Assembly: GCA_964619055.1 (NCBI GenBank)
Contig: CAZUDB010000001.1
Location: forward strand, 87,953 to 151,952
Source of the DNA: CAYVUM01 sp964619055
GTDB lineage: Bacteria; Pseudomonadota; Alphaproteobacteria; Rhodospirillales; Defluviicoccaceae
Length of the DNA stretch: 64,000 nt
Reading direction: 5' to 3'
Every line of letters begins with the position of its first letter. Position 1 is the stretch's first letter. Of the stretch, positions 32,932 to 41,873 are shown one piece after another. The notes below the pieces were generated by a model. It saw only the letters and a list, made by a program, of their open reading frames with translations, searched no databases and was not told the DNA's origin. The translations under genes were made by a program, and so were the position numbers.

Positions 32932-35900
32932 ATGGCGAGCACTCCAGACGAGCGTCCGACGGGCCTTGGGACGTTGGCCGCGCCTCCTTCCCTGGCACCG
33001 CTGCGCGAGCCCGTGGACGGACCCAAATCGCTGCCGAGGGCCAAGCGACTGGTGCAAACCGCCCGCAGCCGCGCAAACCGTGAAGCGCTGATCCCGCTGT
33101 TCGTGGGCATCCTGGTGGGTGCTGGCGTCGCCGGTCTCGTCCACCTTCTTCAGAACGGCGCATTGGACGAAAGCGCAATCCTGACAATTGAAATGTCCGC
33201 GGTCATCGTCGGGTTGTTGGTGGCCACACTCGCCATGGTCAGCCGTCTTCGTCGCCAAAAGCATCCTTCGGCCGCTGATTGCGACCGCGAGGCGAAGCAC
33301 CGCCAAGACGCCGAGATCCAAGCCCGCTCGTTCTTCGACACGGCGTTGGACGGCATCTTCATTCTGGACGGCGCTGGGCGCATCATCAACTTGAACGTGG
33401 CGGCCGAGCGCTTATTCGGTTTCACCCGTACCGAGCTGATCGGACGCAACATCCACGTTCTCATCCCCGCCGCGGATCACGACATTGCAGCCATAGACGG
33501 CGTCACCCTCCTGCCTGAAGAGGATGTACGCGGCAGCCGGGTTCATGCGGTGCTGGGCCGGCATCGAAATGGCTCGACCTTTCCCATGGAACTGTCCATC
33601 GGCATCTCGGACACCGGTGACGGCCGAAGCTTCACCGGGATCGTGCGCGACGTGTCCGAGCGCAAGCAGGCCGAGGAGCAGCTCCGCCATAGCTTCGAGA
33701 AGCAGAGGATCTTTAACGAAGTTCTCCAGCTAGGCTCCTCCACCCTGGATCTGGACGCGATGATGGACCGGGCGTTGGAGATTATCCTCTCAATCGATTG
33801 GCTGCGCCGCCGAGGCAGTGGTGCGGTGGTTCTCAAGGCCGCAGCGGAAGAGAACGGCACCCGGATTGCGGCCGTTCGCGGTGCGCTTGGTGAAACCATC
33901 GCTTTCGACACGGACCTGGGCGCCGCGGCCAGGTTTCATCGCCTGCACCGATATGTCGTGCCGGTTTGTGATGGCGCGGACCGGCTTGGCGACCTGATCA
34001 TCTGCGGCCCGGAGGGCGCACAACGCGATGAGCGGGAAATGGCATTCCTGGATCGTGTTGCCGGCACCCTCGCCCTGTTGATGCGGCGGCGGACGGCGGA
34101 GGATGAACTCCGGGTCGCCAACCAGCACATGCAGGCCATCCTTGACACGATCGACTACGGCATCCTGTTTCTCAGCCCCGACCTTAGGCTGCAGTTCTGC
34201 AATCGCGCTTTCCAGGAAACCTGGCAGGTCACCGACGACCTCATCGAGCGGCGGCCGCCGATCCGCGATCTCCTAGATGCCACGTGGACGAACGGATTTC
34301 GGCAAGAAAGCGAAAGCGATTGGCCGCGGTGCGCAGACCGGCATGTCACGGAGATTCGCGAAGGAACCGTGGCCAGCACCGAAATCGAGCAAACCAACGG
34401 TCACACCTTGCTCTATCAGTGCCTGGCACTGCCGGACGGCGGCCGAATGCTGACCTACTTCGACATCACGGATCGCAAGCGGTATGAGACGCGGCTCCGC
34501 CAAAATATCGTCGAGCTGGAGGACATTCGGGCTCGTTTAGAGGAGCAGGCTCGCGAGCAAGCGGCCTTGACTCGCGAACTGGCAGAAGCACGGGATGCCG
34601 CCGAAGCTGCCAATCGGGCCAAATCGGAGTTTCTGGCGACAATGAGCCACGAAATCCGCACACCCATGAACGGTGTTCTCGGCATGCTCGACCTGCTGTT
34701 GTCGGGTGAGCTGCCGTCAGAACAGAACGGCCTCGCCCAGACGGCGAAGAACTCGGCCGCGAGCCTGCTGCGGATCATCAACGACATTCTGGATTACTCG
34801 AGGCTCGAAGAAAGCCGCATCGAGTTGGAGACTATAGATTTCAGCCTCGCGTCGGTCATTGATGCCGTGTGCTCCGTACTGCAGGTCAGCGCGGACGAAA
34901 AGGGTCTCGAGCTTCGAACCGAGATTGGCAAAGCCGTACCTCCCTGGCTGACGGGCGATCCCACGCGCCTTCGCCAGATCCTGTTCAACCTCGTAGGCAA
35001 CGCCATCAAGTTCACCGAGGCTGGAGGTGTGACCATCCGCGTCCGGCTTGACCGGAATGTGGTCGATGGCATCGTGCTTCACATTGCCGTAAGCGACACG
35101 GGCATCGGGATCCCGACCCATGTAATCCCTCGCCTGTTTTCGAGGTTCACACAGGCCGACGGCTCCACCACGCGCCGATTCGGTGGCAGCGGCCTCGGGC
35201 TAGCGATAACCAAGCAGTTGGTAGATCTGATGAACGGAAACGTCGGGGTCGAGAGCGAACCAGGGCGTGGCAGCACGTTCTGGTTCACCTTGCCGTGCGG
35301 CGTGGGCACGCCCGTGGCCGTGACGGATGACCCCAACGACCCGGCCGCGCCCGTGGCAACGCCGTCCTTGCGGATCTTGGTGGCTGAGGACAACCGCGTG
35401 AACCAAACGTTGATTCGAACGCTACTGGAGAGAGCCGGCCACTACCCGACGATCGTGGTGAATGGCCGGCTTGCCGTCGAAGCCGTTGCAGCCGACCCCA
35501 CGTTCGATCTGGTTTTGATGGACATTCAAATGCCGGAGATGGATGGCCCGGCGGCAACGCGCGCCATTCGTGCTCTCCCTCACCGTGCGGGCCGAGTCCC
35601 GATCATTGCGTTGACGGCCAACGACATGCCGGGCGACCGCCAATCGTACTTAGCCGCGGGCATGCAGGAGCACGTTTCCAAGCCGATCAATAGGGAACAG
35701 TTGTTCGCCGTGATCCAGGGCGTTCATGCCAATGAGCACAACGGAATAGAGGCGAACGGGCAGCAGGGCACGCCGATCGTATCCCAACCGCCACTCCGCG
35801 CCATCGCGGACGGAAGCACGGCGGAACGCGCGGCCGATCGTACCTCGGCGACTCCGGTTCCTTTATTTGACACACAAAAGCTCCGGGATTTGCGAAGTGC

Positions 35901-36186
35901 CCTCGATGACGACGCCTTCCGCGAAGCCCTGTCCACGATCCCAGAGGAAGCGGATCGCGCCTTGGCAGACATTCGGAGCGGGCTGGACTCTGGTGATCTC
36001 GATCGGGTGCGGCGCGCAGCCCACGGCATCAAGGGTATGGCCAGCAATTTTGCCGCTGCCCGCCTGGCAGCAGTGTCGCGAGAGATCGAACTGGGTGCCA
36101 CAGCCGGAACACCCGTCCGCAGTCAACTCGCTACGCTAGAGGAAACGCTTGCAGAAACGGCGGCCTATATCGCCGATTTCCGTTAG
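32932..36186 (+). CDS. Hybrid sensor histidine kinase (2 TM, PAS-GAF-PAS, HisKA-HATPase, REC, Hpt)
   Basis: A 1084-residue membrane kinase. Two hydrophobic helices near the N-terminus (LIPLFVGILVGAGVAGLVHLL and a second) are followed by a PAS domain (FFDTALDGIFILDGAG), a GAF-like segment, a second PAS (ILDTIDYGILFLSPD), then HisKA with His573 in MSHEIRTPMNGV. The HATPase has NAIKFTEAGG, SDTGIGIP and GGSGLGLAI. A receiver follows with Asp864 in LVLMDIQMPEMDG, and a C-terminal Hpt with His1031 in AHGIKGMASNF. The complete relay His-Asp-His is present, and the PleD-like gene 27 bases downstream is the likely target. ATG 32932 gives the N-terminus closest to the membrane helices. Confidence 0.93.
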   Translation: MASTPDERPTGLGTLAAPPSLAPLREPVDGPKSLPRAKRLVQTARSRANREALIPLFVGILVGAGVAGLVHLLQNGALDESAILTIEMSAVIVGLLVATLAMVSRLRRQKHPSAADCDREAKHRQDAEIQARSFFDTALDGIFILDGAGRIINLNVAAERLFGFTRTELIGRNIHVLIPAADHDIAAIDGVTLLPEEDVRGSRVHAVLGRHRNGSTFPMELSIGISDTGDGRSFTGIVRDVSERKQAEEQLRHSFEKQRIFNEVLQLGSSTLDLDAMMDRALEIILSIDWLRRRGSGAVVLKAAAEENGTRIAAVRGALGETIAFDTDLGAAARFHRLHRYVVPVCDGADRLGDLIICGPEGAQRDEREMAFLDRVAGTLALLMRRRTAEDELRVANQHMQAILDTIDYGILFLSPDLRLQFCNRAFQETWQVTDDLIERRPPIRDLLDATWTNGFRQESESDWPRCADRHVTEIREGTVASTEIEQTNGHTLLYQCLALPDGGRMLTYFDITDRKRYETRLRQNIVELEDIRARLEEQAREQAALTRELAEARDAAEAANRAKSEFLATMSHEIRTPMNGVLGMLDLLLSGELPSEQNGLAQTAKNSAASLLRIINDILDYSRLEESRIELETIDFSLASVIDAVCSVLQVSADEKGLELRTEIGKAVPPWLTGDPTRLRQILFNLVGNAIKFTEAGGVTIRVRLDRNVVDGIVLHIAVSDTGIGIPTHVIPRLFSRFTQADGSTTRRFGGSGLGLAITKQLVDLMNGNVGVESEPGRGSTFWFTLPCGVGTPVAVTDDPNDPAAPVATPSLRILVAEDNRVNQTLIRTLLERAGHYPTIVVNGRLAVEAVAADPTFDLVLMDIQMPEMDGPAATRAIRALPHRAGRVPIIALTANDMPGDRQSYLAAGMQEHVSKPINREQLFAVIQGVHANEHNGIEANGQQGTPIVSQPPLRAIADGSTAERAADRTSATPVPLFDTQKLRDLRSALDDDAFREALSTIPEEADRALADIRSGLDSGDLDRVRRAAHGIKGMASNFAAARLAAVSREIELGATAGTPVRSQLATLEETLAETAAYIADFR

Positions 36187-36213
36187 CTGGCGATCACAGC
36201 CAGTAAGGAGTTC

Positions 36214-37245
36214 ATGGTTGCCATGACACGAGTTGCTATCATTGACGATCAGCTTCCCAACGCGCTGCTGCTTAAAGGTTATGCGCGCCGCCTCGAAGAA
36301 ACCGATGTGACCACCTTCACGGACCCGAACGCAGCACTCGAGTGGTGCATCGGCAACACACCTGATCTTGTGATGCTGGACTACATCATGCCAGGCATGG
36401 ATGGTGGAGAGTTCCTGCGCCGCTTTCGTACCATTGAGCCGCTTCGCGATGTGCCCGTCGTTGTCATCACGGCGGAAGAGAGCAAAGAAACACTCTACGA
36501 GATGTTAAAACTGGGCGCCAATGATTTCTTGCGCAAACCTGTCGATGACGTGGAACTTCTTGCCCGGGCCCGTAACATGCTTCAACTGAGGGCACGGCAA
36601 TTGGAATTGGCCGCTGCCAATGAGCGGCTTTATGTGTTGGCAACAACTGATGCGCTCACCGGCCTCGCAAACCGTCGTCACTTCCTGGAACGTGTCAGCA
36701 TGGAGTTGGATCGGACCCACCGCTATGGCCGCCCGTTGTGCCTCGCCATGATCGACGTGGACCACTTCAAGATGATTAACGACACCTACGGTCATGATGC
36801 GGGCGACGAAGTTTTGCGCCACTTAGCGCGAATCATTCAGGCCAACATCCGCCGCGGCGACGTCGCTGGGCGGGTCGGCGGAGAGGAGTACGCCATGCTG
36901 CTCTTGGAAACATCGCTCAAGGGGGCCGAGCAGGCGTGCCGAAGGCTGCTGGAGGACGTCGCCCGATCGGTGACAGCCGTTGGAGGCAACAGCATCCACG
37001 CCACGGTGAGCATCGGCATTACCGAGGCCGGAGACCGGACCGACACCGTCAGCTCTGTGCTAAAACGTGCAGACGTGGGGTTGTATGCGGCAAAGCGTGC
37101 AGGCCGCAACCGGATCGAAACCATCACTGGGCCGCTTGACGATGCGGACTTGCAATCCTTGCCCGCGCGTCAAACAGCACCGGCAAGCGGCGACGAAGCT
37201 GCGGCCGGTGTGGTGGTCAGCGTCGAGGAACAACGCTATCAGTAG
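36214..37245 (+). CDS. PleD-like response regulator with GGDEF diguanylate cyclase domain
   Basis: A 343-residue cytoplasmic protein. The receiver domain (5-125) has the acidic pocket IDDQ and phospho-acceptor Asp56 in LVMLDYIMPGMDG, with Lys in LRKPVD. The GGDEF domain (about 145-310) has TDALTGLANRR, DVDHFKMINDTYGHDAGD and the catalytic GGEEY. An inhibitory I-site RRGD lies five residues before GGEEY, so product inhibition is expected. It follows the hybrid kinase after 27 bases with AAGGAG at the start; ATG 36223 is an alternative. Output: cyclic di-GMP. Confidence 0.94.
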   Translation: MVAMTRVAIIDDQLPNALLLKGYARRLEETDVTTFTDPNAALEWCIGNTPDLVMLDYIMPGMDGGEFLRRFRTIEPLRDVPVVVITAEESKETLYEMLKLGANDFLRKPVDDVELLARARNMLQLRARQLELAAANERLYVLATTDALTGLANRRHFLERVSMELDRTHRYGRPLCLAMIDVDHFKMINDTYGHDAGDEVLRHLARIIQANIRRGDVAGRVGGEEYAMLLLETSLKGAEQACRRLLEDVARSVTAVGGNSIHATVSIGITEAGDRTDTVSSVLKRADVGLYAAKRAGRNRIETITGPLDDADLQSLPARQTAPASGDEAAAGVVVSVEEQRYQ

Positions 37246-37379
37246 CCAGCGCTCCCCTCACGAGTGGGGAAGCAACAGATCTCGGGTCAAAACACCGACA
37301 GGCCGCGTCAGAAACCGAGGAGGATGCCGCGACCGCCCTTGCCAATACCAACAGCGATCTGCATCAACTCCAGCCTGTG

Positions 37380-37793
37380 CTATGGGCTGGCCACAGCTGA
37401 CGTGGGTGTCAATGGACGGGCGCGCTCATCTAATAACTCAGCGCACCGACCTTCCAATTCGTGTAATTCATCAAGCAGTGATGCTATATCTTTTTGCTGC
37501 TGTAATAACGAACCGCGACGTTCTTTAATTTTCAACAAAACAAGTTGTAATTGTGCAATTTCACTACGATCGACATCGTAAATATCGATCATTTCGCGAA
37601 TTTCCTGCAGCGAAAAACCGAGACGCTTGCCACGTAGGATTAACTTCAATCTAACCCGATCTCGCGAGCGATAGACTCGACGGGTCCCATCGCGCTGCGG
37701 TGTCAACAGGCCTTCGTCTTCATAGAACCGAATGGCCCGGGGGGTGACGCCGAACTCCTCTGAGAGCTCAGTGATACGATAGGTCCTTGGCAT
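37380..37793 (-). CDS. MerR family transcriptional regulator (LiuR/HmrR-like)
   Basis: A 137-residue MerR protein. TYRITELSEEFGVTPRAIRF is the winged helix-turn-helix, YEDEGLLTPQRDGTRRVYRSRD the wing, and a coiled coil (about 78-125) the dimer helix. No cysteine pair for metal binding is present, which argues against a metal sensor and for the branched-chain/acyl-CoA catabolism branch, but no target genes are adjacent. It lies between mgtE and the cyclase operon; an inverted repeat at 37812-37829 precedes its start. Confidence 0.88.
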   Translation of the reverse strand: MPRTYRITELSEEFGVTPRAIRFYEDEGLLTPQRDGTRRVYRSRDRVRLKLILRGKRLGFSLQEIREMIDIYDVDRSEIAQLQLVLLKIKERRGSLLQQQKDIASLLDELHELEGRCAELLDERARPLTPTSAVASP

Positions 37794-37811
37794 ATGGACA
37801 CGATACTTGCC

Positions 37812-37829
37812 GTTTACGTAAAGGTAAAC
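37812..37829 (-). promoter_or_regulatory. Inverted repeat upstream of merR-like gene, candidate operator
   Basis: GTTTAC-GTAAAG-GTAAAC: two six-base arms around six bases, with a further GTAAA repeat directly after. It lies 18 bases before the regulator's ATG, suggesting autoregulation. Confidence 0.45.
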
Positions 37830-37877
37830 GTAAATCCGCGGCGGCAGACCAAGCAGTCCTCCCTTTTTTCGTTTAGA

Positions 37878-39296
37878 TTACATGAGAATCAGGGCTGCCA
37901 GGCCGAGGAAGGAAACGAAGCCGGCAACGTCGGTCACGGTTGTAACGAACACGCTAGACGCAATGGCGGGATCAATCCCGAACCGTTCAAGCAGCAGCGG
38001 CAGTGTCGCGCCCGCGAGCGCGGCAACGACCAAGTTGAAGATCATCGCGAGACCGATGATCGCCGCCAAACCCGCGTCACCGAACCAAATCCAGGTGACG
38101 GCCCCTGTGATAACGGCGAACAAGGCGCCATTGACGAGGCCCACCAGCAGCTCCTTAACGATCACGCGACCGGCATTGGTGGCGCTCAATTCCCGCGTAG
38201 CAATGGCTCTGACAGTGACGGTTAGAGTCTGCGTTCCGGCGTTTCCGCCCATGGACGCCACAATGGGCATGAGAACAGCAAGGCCCACCATCTGGGATAT
38301 CGTTCCTTCAAACAGCCCGATGACCAGGGATGCCAGTACGGCAGTCCCCAAATTAACCAGCAGCCAAGAGAACCGCGCGCGGCACGTGGCCAGTGCCGCA
38401 CTGTAAAAATCGTCCTCGCCGAGACCGCCGAGGCGCATGATGTCGTCCTCGTGCTCTTCGTCGATGACGTCGACGATGTCGTCGATGGTGATCACGCCCA
38501 TGAGCCGGCCGTCATCATCAGTCACCGGCGCGGAGGTCAAGTCACGTTGGCGAAACTGGAACGCGACGTCTTCCTGGTCTGCGGCCGTGTGGAACACCAG
38601 CACGTCCGTTACCATAATGTCCGAAACCGGTACCGGCCGGCGGTTTCTCAGCAACCGGCTCAGGGTCAGCATGCCTACGAGCTTATTCGCTGATTCCACA
38701 ACGAAAATGTCATGGAACTCCTCCGGCAACGTGTTCTCCGTGTTATCGGCTGCCGCCCGGAGATGATCGATGACCTCGCCGACCGTCCAATCCTGCGGGA
38801 TCGCCACCATGTTCCGCCGCATCAATCGGCCAGCGCTGAACTCCGGATAGGCGAGCCCCTCCTCAATGAGGGCGCGGTCGGCGGATGGAATCGCCTCCAG
38901 CACCTGCTGCTGTTCAGCCTCGTCGAGATCCGCCAGCACGAGAACGGCATCGTCGATCTCCATTTCGGCGACGACATGGGCGGTGTCGATGGGACCGAGG
39001 ACCTCAATGACCTCATCGCGGACGTGCTCATCCAATTCCGCCAATACCGCTGGCTGCAGGGCGCCGCCGACGATGCGCACAAAGTTGCGTCGGTCATCTC
39101 CGCCCAAGCGTTCGACGACGTCTGCCACGTCGGCATCATGGAGTGGGGCGAGAATTTCGGAGATCTGGTCCGCGTCTTCCGCTTCGACGGCGTGCCGAAT
39201 TTGGTCAGTGACTTCCGAGATCACGTCCACATCGTTGGCCGTCGTGGGACCTACGTCCGCTGCGTCGCCTCTAAGATCGGGATCGATCACCGTCAT
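37878..39296 (-). CDS. mgtE: Magnesium transporter MgtE
   Basis: A 472-residue Mg2+ channel. The acidic N-domain (about 30-145) and two CBS domains (about 150-280, with DIMVTDVLVFHTAADQED and GVITIDDIVDVIDEEHEDD) gate the pore. Five C-terminal membrane helices follow, with the family motif PIVASMGGNAGTQTLTVTVR. Length and domain order are normal. The MerR-like gene follows on the same strand after 84 bases. Confidence 0.95.
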   Translation of the reverse strand: MTVIDPDLRGDAADVGPTTANDVDVISEVTDQIRHAVEAEDADQISEILAPLHDADVADVVERLGGDDRRNFVRIVGGALQPAVLAELDEHVRDEVIEVLGPIDTAHVVAEMEIDDAVLVLADLDEAEQQQVLEAIPSADRALIEEGLAYPEFSAGRLMRRNMVAIPQDWTVGEVIDHLRAAADNTENTLPEEFHDIFVVESANKLVGMLTLSRLLRNRRPVPVSDIMVTDVLVFHTAADQEDVAFQFRQRDLTSAPVTDDDGRLMGVITIDDIVDVIDEEHEDDIMRLGGLGEDDFYSAALATCRARFSWLLVNLGTAVLASLVIGLFEGTISQMVGLAVLMPIVASMGGNAGTQTLTVTVRAIATRELSATNAGRVIVKELLVGLVNGALFAVITGAVTWIWFGDAGLAAIIGLAMIFNLVVAALAGATLPLLLERFGIDPAIASSVFVTTVTDVAGFVSFLGLAALILM

Positions 39297-39390
39297 CCCT
39301 TCTCATCTTATGCGCGAAAGCATGGTCACCGCGTCCTGAACACGGTCACCCGCAGAGCCATGGCCGAATCAATGGGTGGCTGCAAACTGC

Positions 39391-39427
39391 AACAAAAAGA
39401 ACCAAAGAGGCGGCGCCAGTTCGGCGC
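39391..39427 (-). terminator. Probable terminator of tRNA-Leu
   Basis: On the minus strand, GCGCC/GGCGC (39413-39427) forms a short stem and is followed by a T-rich run (39391-39407, CTTTGGTTCTTTTTGTT). It starts 14 bases after the tRNA 3' end. Confidence 0.5.
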
Positions 39428-39440
39428 GGTCCTGTACCCT

Positions 39441-39527
39441 TGGTGCGGTCGAGAAGACTCGAACTTCCACGGGGTCTCCCCCACAACGCCCTCAACGTTG
39501 CGCGTCTACCAATTCCGCCACGACCGC
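39441..39527 (-). tRNA. tRNA-Leu (anticodon GAG)
   Basis: An 87-base tRNA with acceptor stem GCGGTCG/CGACCGC, D-loop with GGTAGACGC, anticodon stem CAACG/CGTTG around the loop TTGAGGG (anticodon GAG, reading CUC/CUU), a long variable arm as expected for tRNA-Leu, T-arm GTTCGAGTC and an encoded CCA end at 39441-39443. It is divergent from lipB. Confidence 0.96.
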
Positions 39528-39643
39528 ATCGGGGGTTGTCGCAGGATATCTTCCTGCGCATTGATACCGGTCGAATACCAAATCCTAGCAGAGCGATCAA
39601 TAGCCGCCCGTTGTCGCCGCTGCTCGCTTCGAGGAGGCCACCC

Positions 39644-40399
39644 ATGCGCGGGCTCAATGACCACGCCGCGGCCACCGACGCCAGTTGGCCCGAGTTGGCC
39701 ATACAACGCTCGCTGCAGACCGCTGACGGTCGACAGATCGATTGGCTAGTCAGCGACGCTCCCGTTGACCACGAGGCCGCGGTCGCTGCCATGGATCGCC
39801 GCGTCTCTCTCATTCGCCAGGGAGAAGCGCCGGAAGCAGTTTGGCTCCTCGAGCACCGGCCGGTCTACACCGCCGGCACGGCGGCACGGGAAGAAGATCT
39901 GCTGGAGCCGCAACGGTTTCCGGTAATCCGGACGGGCCGCGGAGGTCAATACACCTACCATGGGCCGGGACAACGGGTCGTCTACGTCATGGTCGATTTG
40001 CAGGCGCGCGGCGGTGATGTGCGGACCTACGTTGGTGTGCTGGAAGCTTGGATCATAGCCGCCCTGTTCCAGTTCGGCATCGTGGGCGAGCGGCGATCGG
40101 GGCGTACCGGCGTGTGGGTTACCCTCGGTGCCGGAACAGATGCAAAAATCGCGGCTATTGGCGTGCGAATCCGACGTTGGGTCACGCTCCATGGCCTGTC
40201 CATCAATGTCTACCCAAATCTGGACCATTATTCAGGTATCGTGCCATGTGGCCTGGCCGGGTATACAGTAACATCGCTGCGCGATTTGGGCGTTGATGCT
40301 GATCTGCCAGCTATTGACGACGCGTTATCGGCAACAATGACAGAGACGCTGGGGTGTCTTGGCCAAACGGCAATTGAGAAGCCGCACCGCGGATCCTAG
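39644..40399 (+). CDS. lipB: Octanoyl-[acyl-carrier-protein]:protein N-octanoyltransferase LipB
   Basis: A 251-residue enzyme that moves octanoate from ACP to lipoyl domains, first step of lipoate assembly. TGRGGQYTYHGPGQRVVYVM is the substrate-channel motif, catalytic Lys168 is in AKIAAIGVRIRRWVTLHG and the nucleophile Cys202 in GIVPCGLAGY. ATG at 39644 has GGAGG seven bases upstream, which rules out the longer frame that runs into the tRNA. About 25 extra residues at both ends compared with E. coli LipB. Confidence 0.96.
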   Translation: MRGLNDHAAATDASWPELAIQRSLQTADGRQIDWLVSDAPVDHEAAVAAMDRRVSLIRQGEAPEAVWLLEHRPVYTAGTAAREEDLLEPQRFPVIRTGRGGQYTYHGPGQRVVYVMVDLQARGGDVRTYVGVLEAWIIAALFQFGIVGERRSGRTGVWVTLGAGTDAKIAAIGVRIRRWVTLHGLSINVYPNLDHYSGIVPCGLAGYTVTSLRDLGVDADLPAIDDALSATMTETLGCLGQTAIEKPHRGS

Positions 40400-40544
40400 C
40401 GTTAAGGCGCGGAACGGGCCAAATGTTCGGCCGCTGAGTGAGGCTGGGAGCACGCCATTACCGTTATGATGCAAGTGTGATGTTCGTCACTTTCGACAAA
40501 AGTGCGTTTGAGCTAAATGAAGGGCTATCACCTAAATGAGGTTC

Positions 40545-40560
40545 ATCCCCTGATGGGGAT
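40545..40560 (+). promoter_or_regulatory. Hairpin covering the ribosome site of the diguanylate cyclase gene
   Basis: ATCCCC (40545-40550), loop TGAT and GGGGAT (40555-40560) form a perfect six-pair stem. The GGGG arm is the only Shine-Dalgarno-like sequence before the TTG start at 40563, so the folded RNA would hide it. Confidence 0.5.
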
Positions 40561-40562
40561 CG

Positions 40563-41573
40563 TTGAGCGACGTAGCACTAACACTGCCCGGTCCGACCGA
40601 GCGCAACAACGCTGACGAGGTTCCATTGGACGGACGACCGAACGTTGCCATCTTGGACCAGCCCGTGCCTGCTGATGCGTTAGGTACATGCAACGTTTCG
40701 GTCACGATAACGGGCATTTTGAATCGGTTGGAGCAACTGGTTGCCGACCATGGTGATTGGTTGAAGGAACTTCACCTCAAAGTATTGTGTCGGACACCAG
40801 CCGGCTCCAACGACCTGGACCTGGATGCCCTGTTGCATCCCGCTGCATGGCACGATCTGCTCGCATCCCCCGTGTTCGATCAGTGCCAGGCGCGCGGCGA
40901 TGTTCTGGTCCAACTGGCGAGCATGGCGGAGCGCGCACGTATAACGATGGCGGCGGCCAAAGCCGATGACCCAGCGTTTGCCGAGCAGTATGACCAGTTC
41001 ATGAGTGCGGTGCTGACGTTCCTGTCAGCTGTCCGCCGGCTCCAGTCCGAGACCTGGAACCTGCTTGCCAATGTCGACGCGCTGACAGGTCTCGGCAATC
41101 GCCAAGCGATGATTAGACGGCTCAGCGTCGAGTGTGAACGCCACGCCCGTGGTCGCCAGCCATGCTCCATCGCGATGATCGACTTGGACCGTTTCAAGCC
41201 CATAAACGATCGGTATGGCCATGCCGTCGGCGATGTCGTGTTGAGCCAGGTGGCAGGTGCACTGGCCGACAGCATTCGCCCCTATGACGCTGTGTTTCGC
41301 TATGGCGGGGATGAGTTTTCGCTGTGCCTTCCCAGCACGGACACCCGTAGTGCCTGGGCCATTGTCGAACGCCTACGCCTCAAGATAGCTGCCATGCCAA
41401 TCGTCATTCGAGATGGTGATGTGGTACGAACCAGCTTGTCCGTCGGCATCGCGCCGTTAACATGCGAAACGGGGGTTAAAGTAGCGCTCGAAACTGCCGA
41501 TCTGGCCCTGTACCGCGCAAAGAACAACGGGCGAAACGGCATTTTCGTGGCCACCACGTCCTTCGCCTCCTGA
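40563..41573 (+). CDS. GGDEF diguanylate cyclase with degenerate CZB-like N-domain
   Basis: A 336-residue cytoplasmic protein. Residues about 50-170 align with the zinc-binding CZB domain of DgcZ-type cyclases (helix-rich, His63 in ADHGDW, then LH...LC, and W96). Of the four zinc ligands only His63 remains: the Cys position reads Leu in ALLHPAAW and both later His positions are lost in QLASMAERAR. The GGDEF domain has VDALTGLGNR, DLDRFKPINDRYGHAVGD, an intact catalytic RYGGDEF and an I-site RPYD five residues earlier. The start is TTG with GGGG five bases upstream, in a hairpin. Confidence 0.88.
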   Translation: MSDVALTLPGPTERNNADEVPLDGRPNVAILDQPVPADALGTCNVSVTITGILNRLEQLVADHGDWLKELHLKVLCRTPAGSNDLDLDALLHPAAWHDLLASPVFDQCQARGDVLVQLASMAERARITMAAAKADDPAFAEQYDQFMSAVLTFLSAVRRLQSETWNLLANVDALTGLGNRQAMIRRLSVECERHARGRQPCSIAMIDLDRFKPINDRYGHAVGDVVLSQVAGALADSIRPYDAVFRYGGDEFSLCLPSTDTRSAWAIVERLRLKIAAMPIVIRDGDVVRTSLSVGIAPLTCETGVKVALETADLALYRAKNNGRNGIFVATTSFAS

Positions 41574-41582
41574 TGACAACGG

Positions 41583-41873
41583 TTACAGTGTGGGCAGCAT
41601 GCGGAAACCGGAAGTTTCCGGCGGCTCACTTGGTTGCGCGCGCACAGCGGTGACCCGAGCGAGGGTTGGACCGGTCCAACAGTCTCGGATCAGAGCATGG
41701 ACGGCGGTTTCCGGGCCGCTGACCGTGGCTTCGACGCTGCCGTCGCGGCGATTGCGCACCCACCCGCTGAGGCTGAGCTTGGTGGCCTCCATCTCCGTCC
41801 ACGCTCGATAGCCCACGCCCTGCACCCGGCCTTCGATGACGAGGTGCATGCTCACGATCCGATCACGGGTCAT
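41583..41873 (-). CDS. acyP: Acylphosphatase
   Basis: A 96-residue enzyme that hydrolyses acyl phosphates. The signature GRVQGVGYRAW (catalytic Arg) and GWVRNRRDGSVEA (catalytic Asn) are complete. ATG at 41873 overlaps the stop of the ATP12 gene (ATGA); a second ATG at 41849 is possible. Confidence 0.94.
   Translation of the reverse strand: MTRDRIVSMHLVIEGRVQGVGYRAWTEMEATKLSLSGWVRNRRDGSVEATVSGPETAVHALIRDCWTGPTLARVTAVRAQPSEPPETSGFRMLPTL

Noticed and set aside
37246..37379. Hairpin TCCCC...GGGGA near 37249-37270 as terminator of the cyclase operon
   Set aside because: The stem is short with a mismatch, and no T-run follows.
39440..39643. Extending LipB upstream to 39440
   Set aside because: That stretch is antisense to the tRNA-Leu gene, and the ATG at 39644 has a clear GGAGG site.
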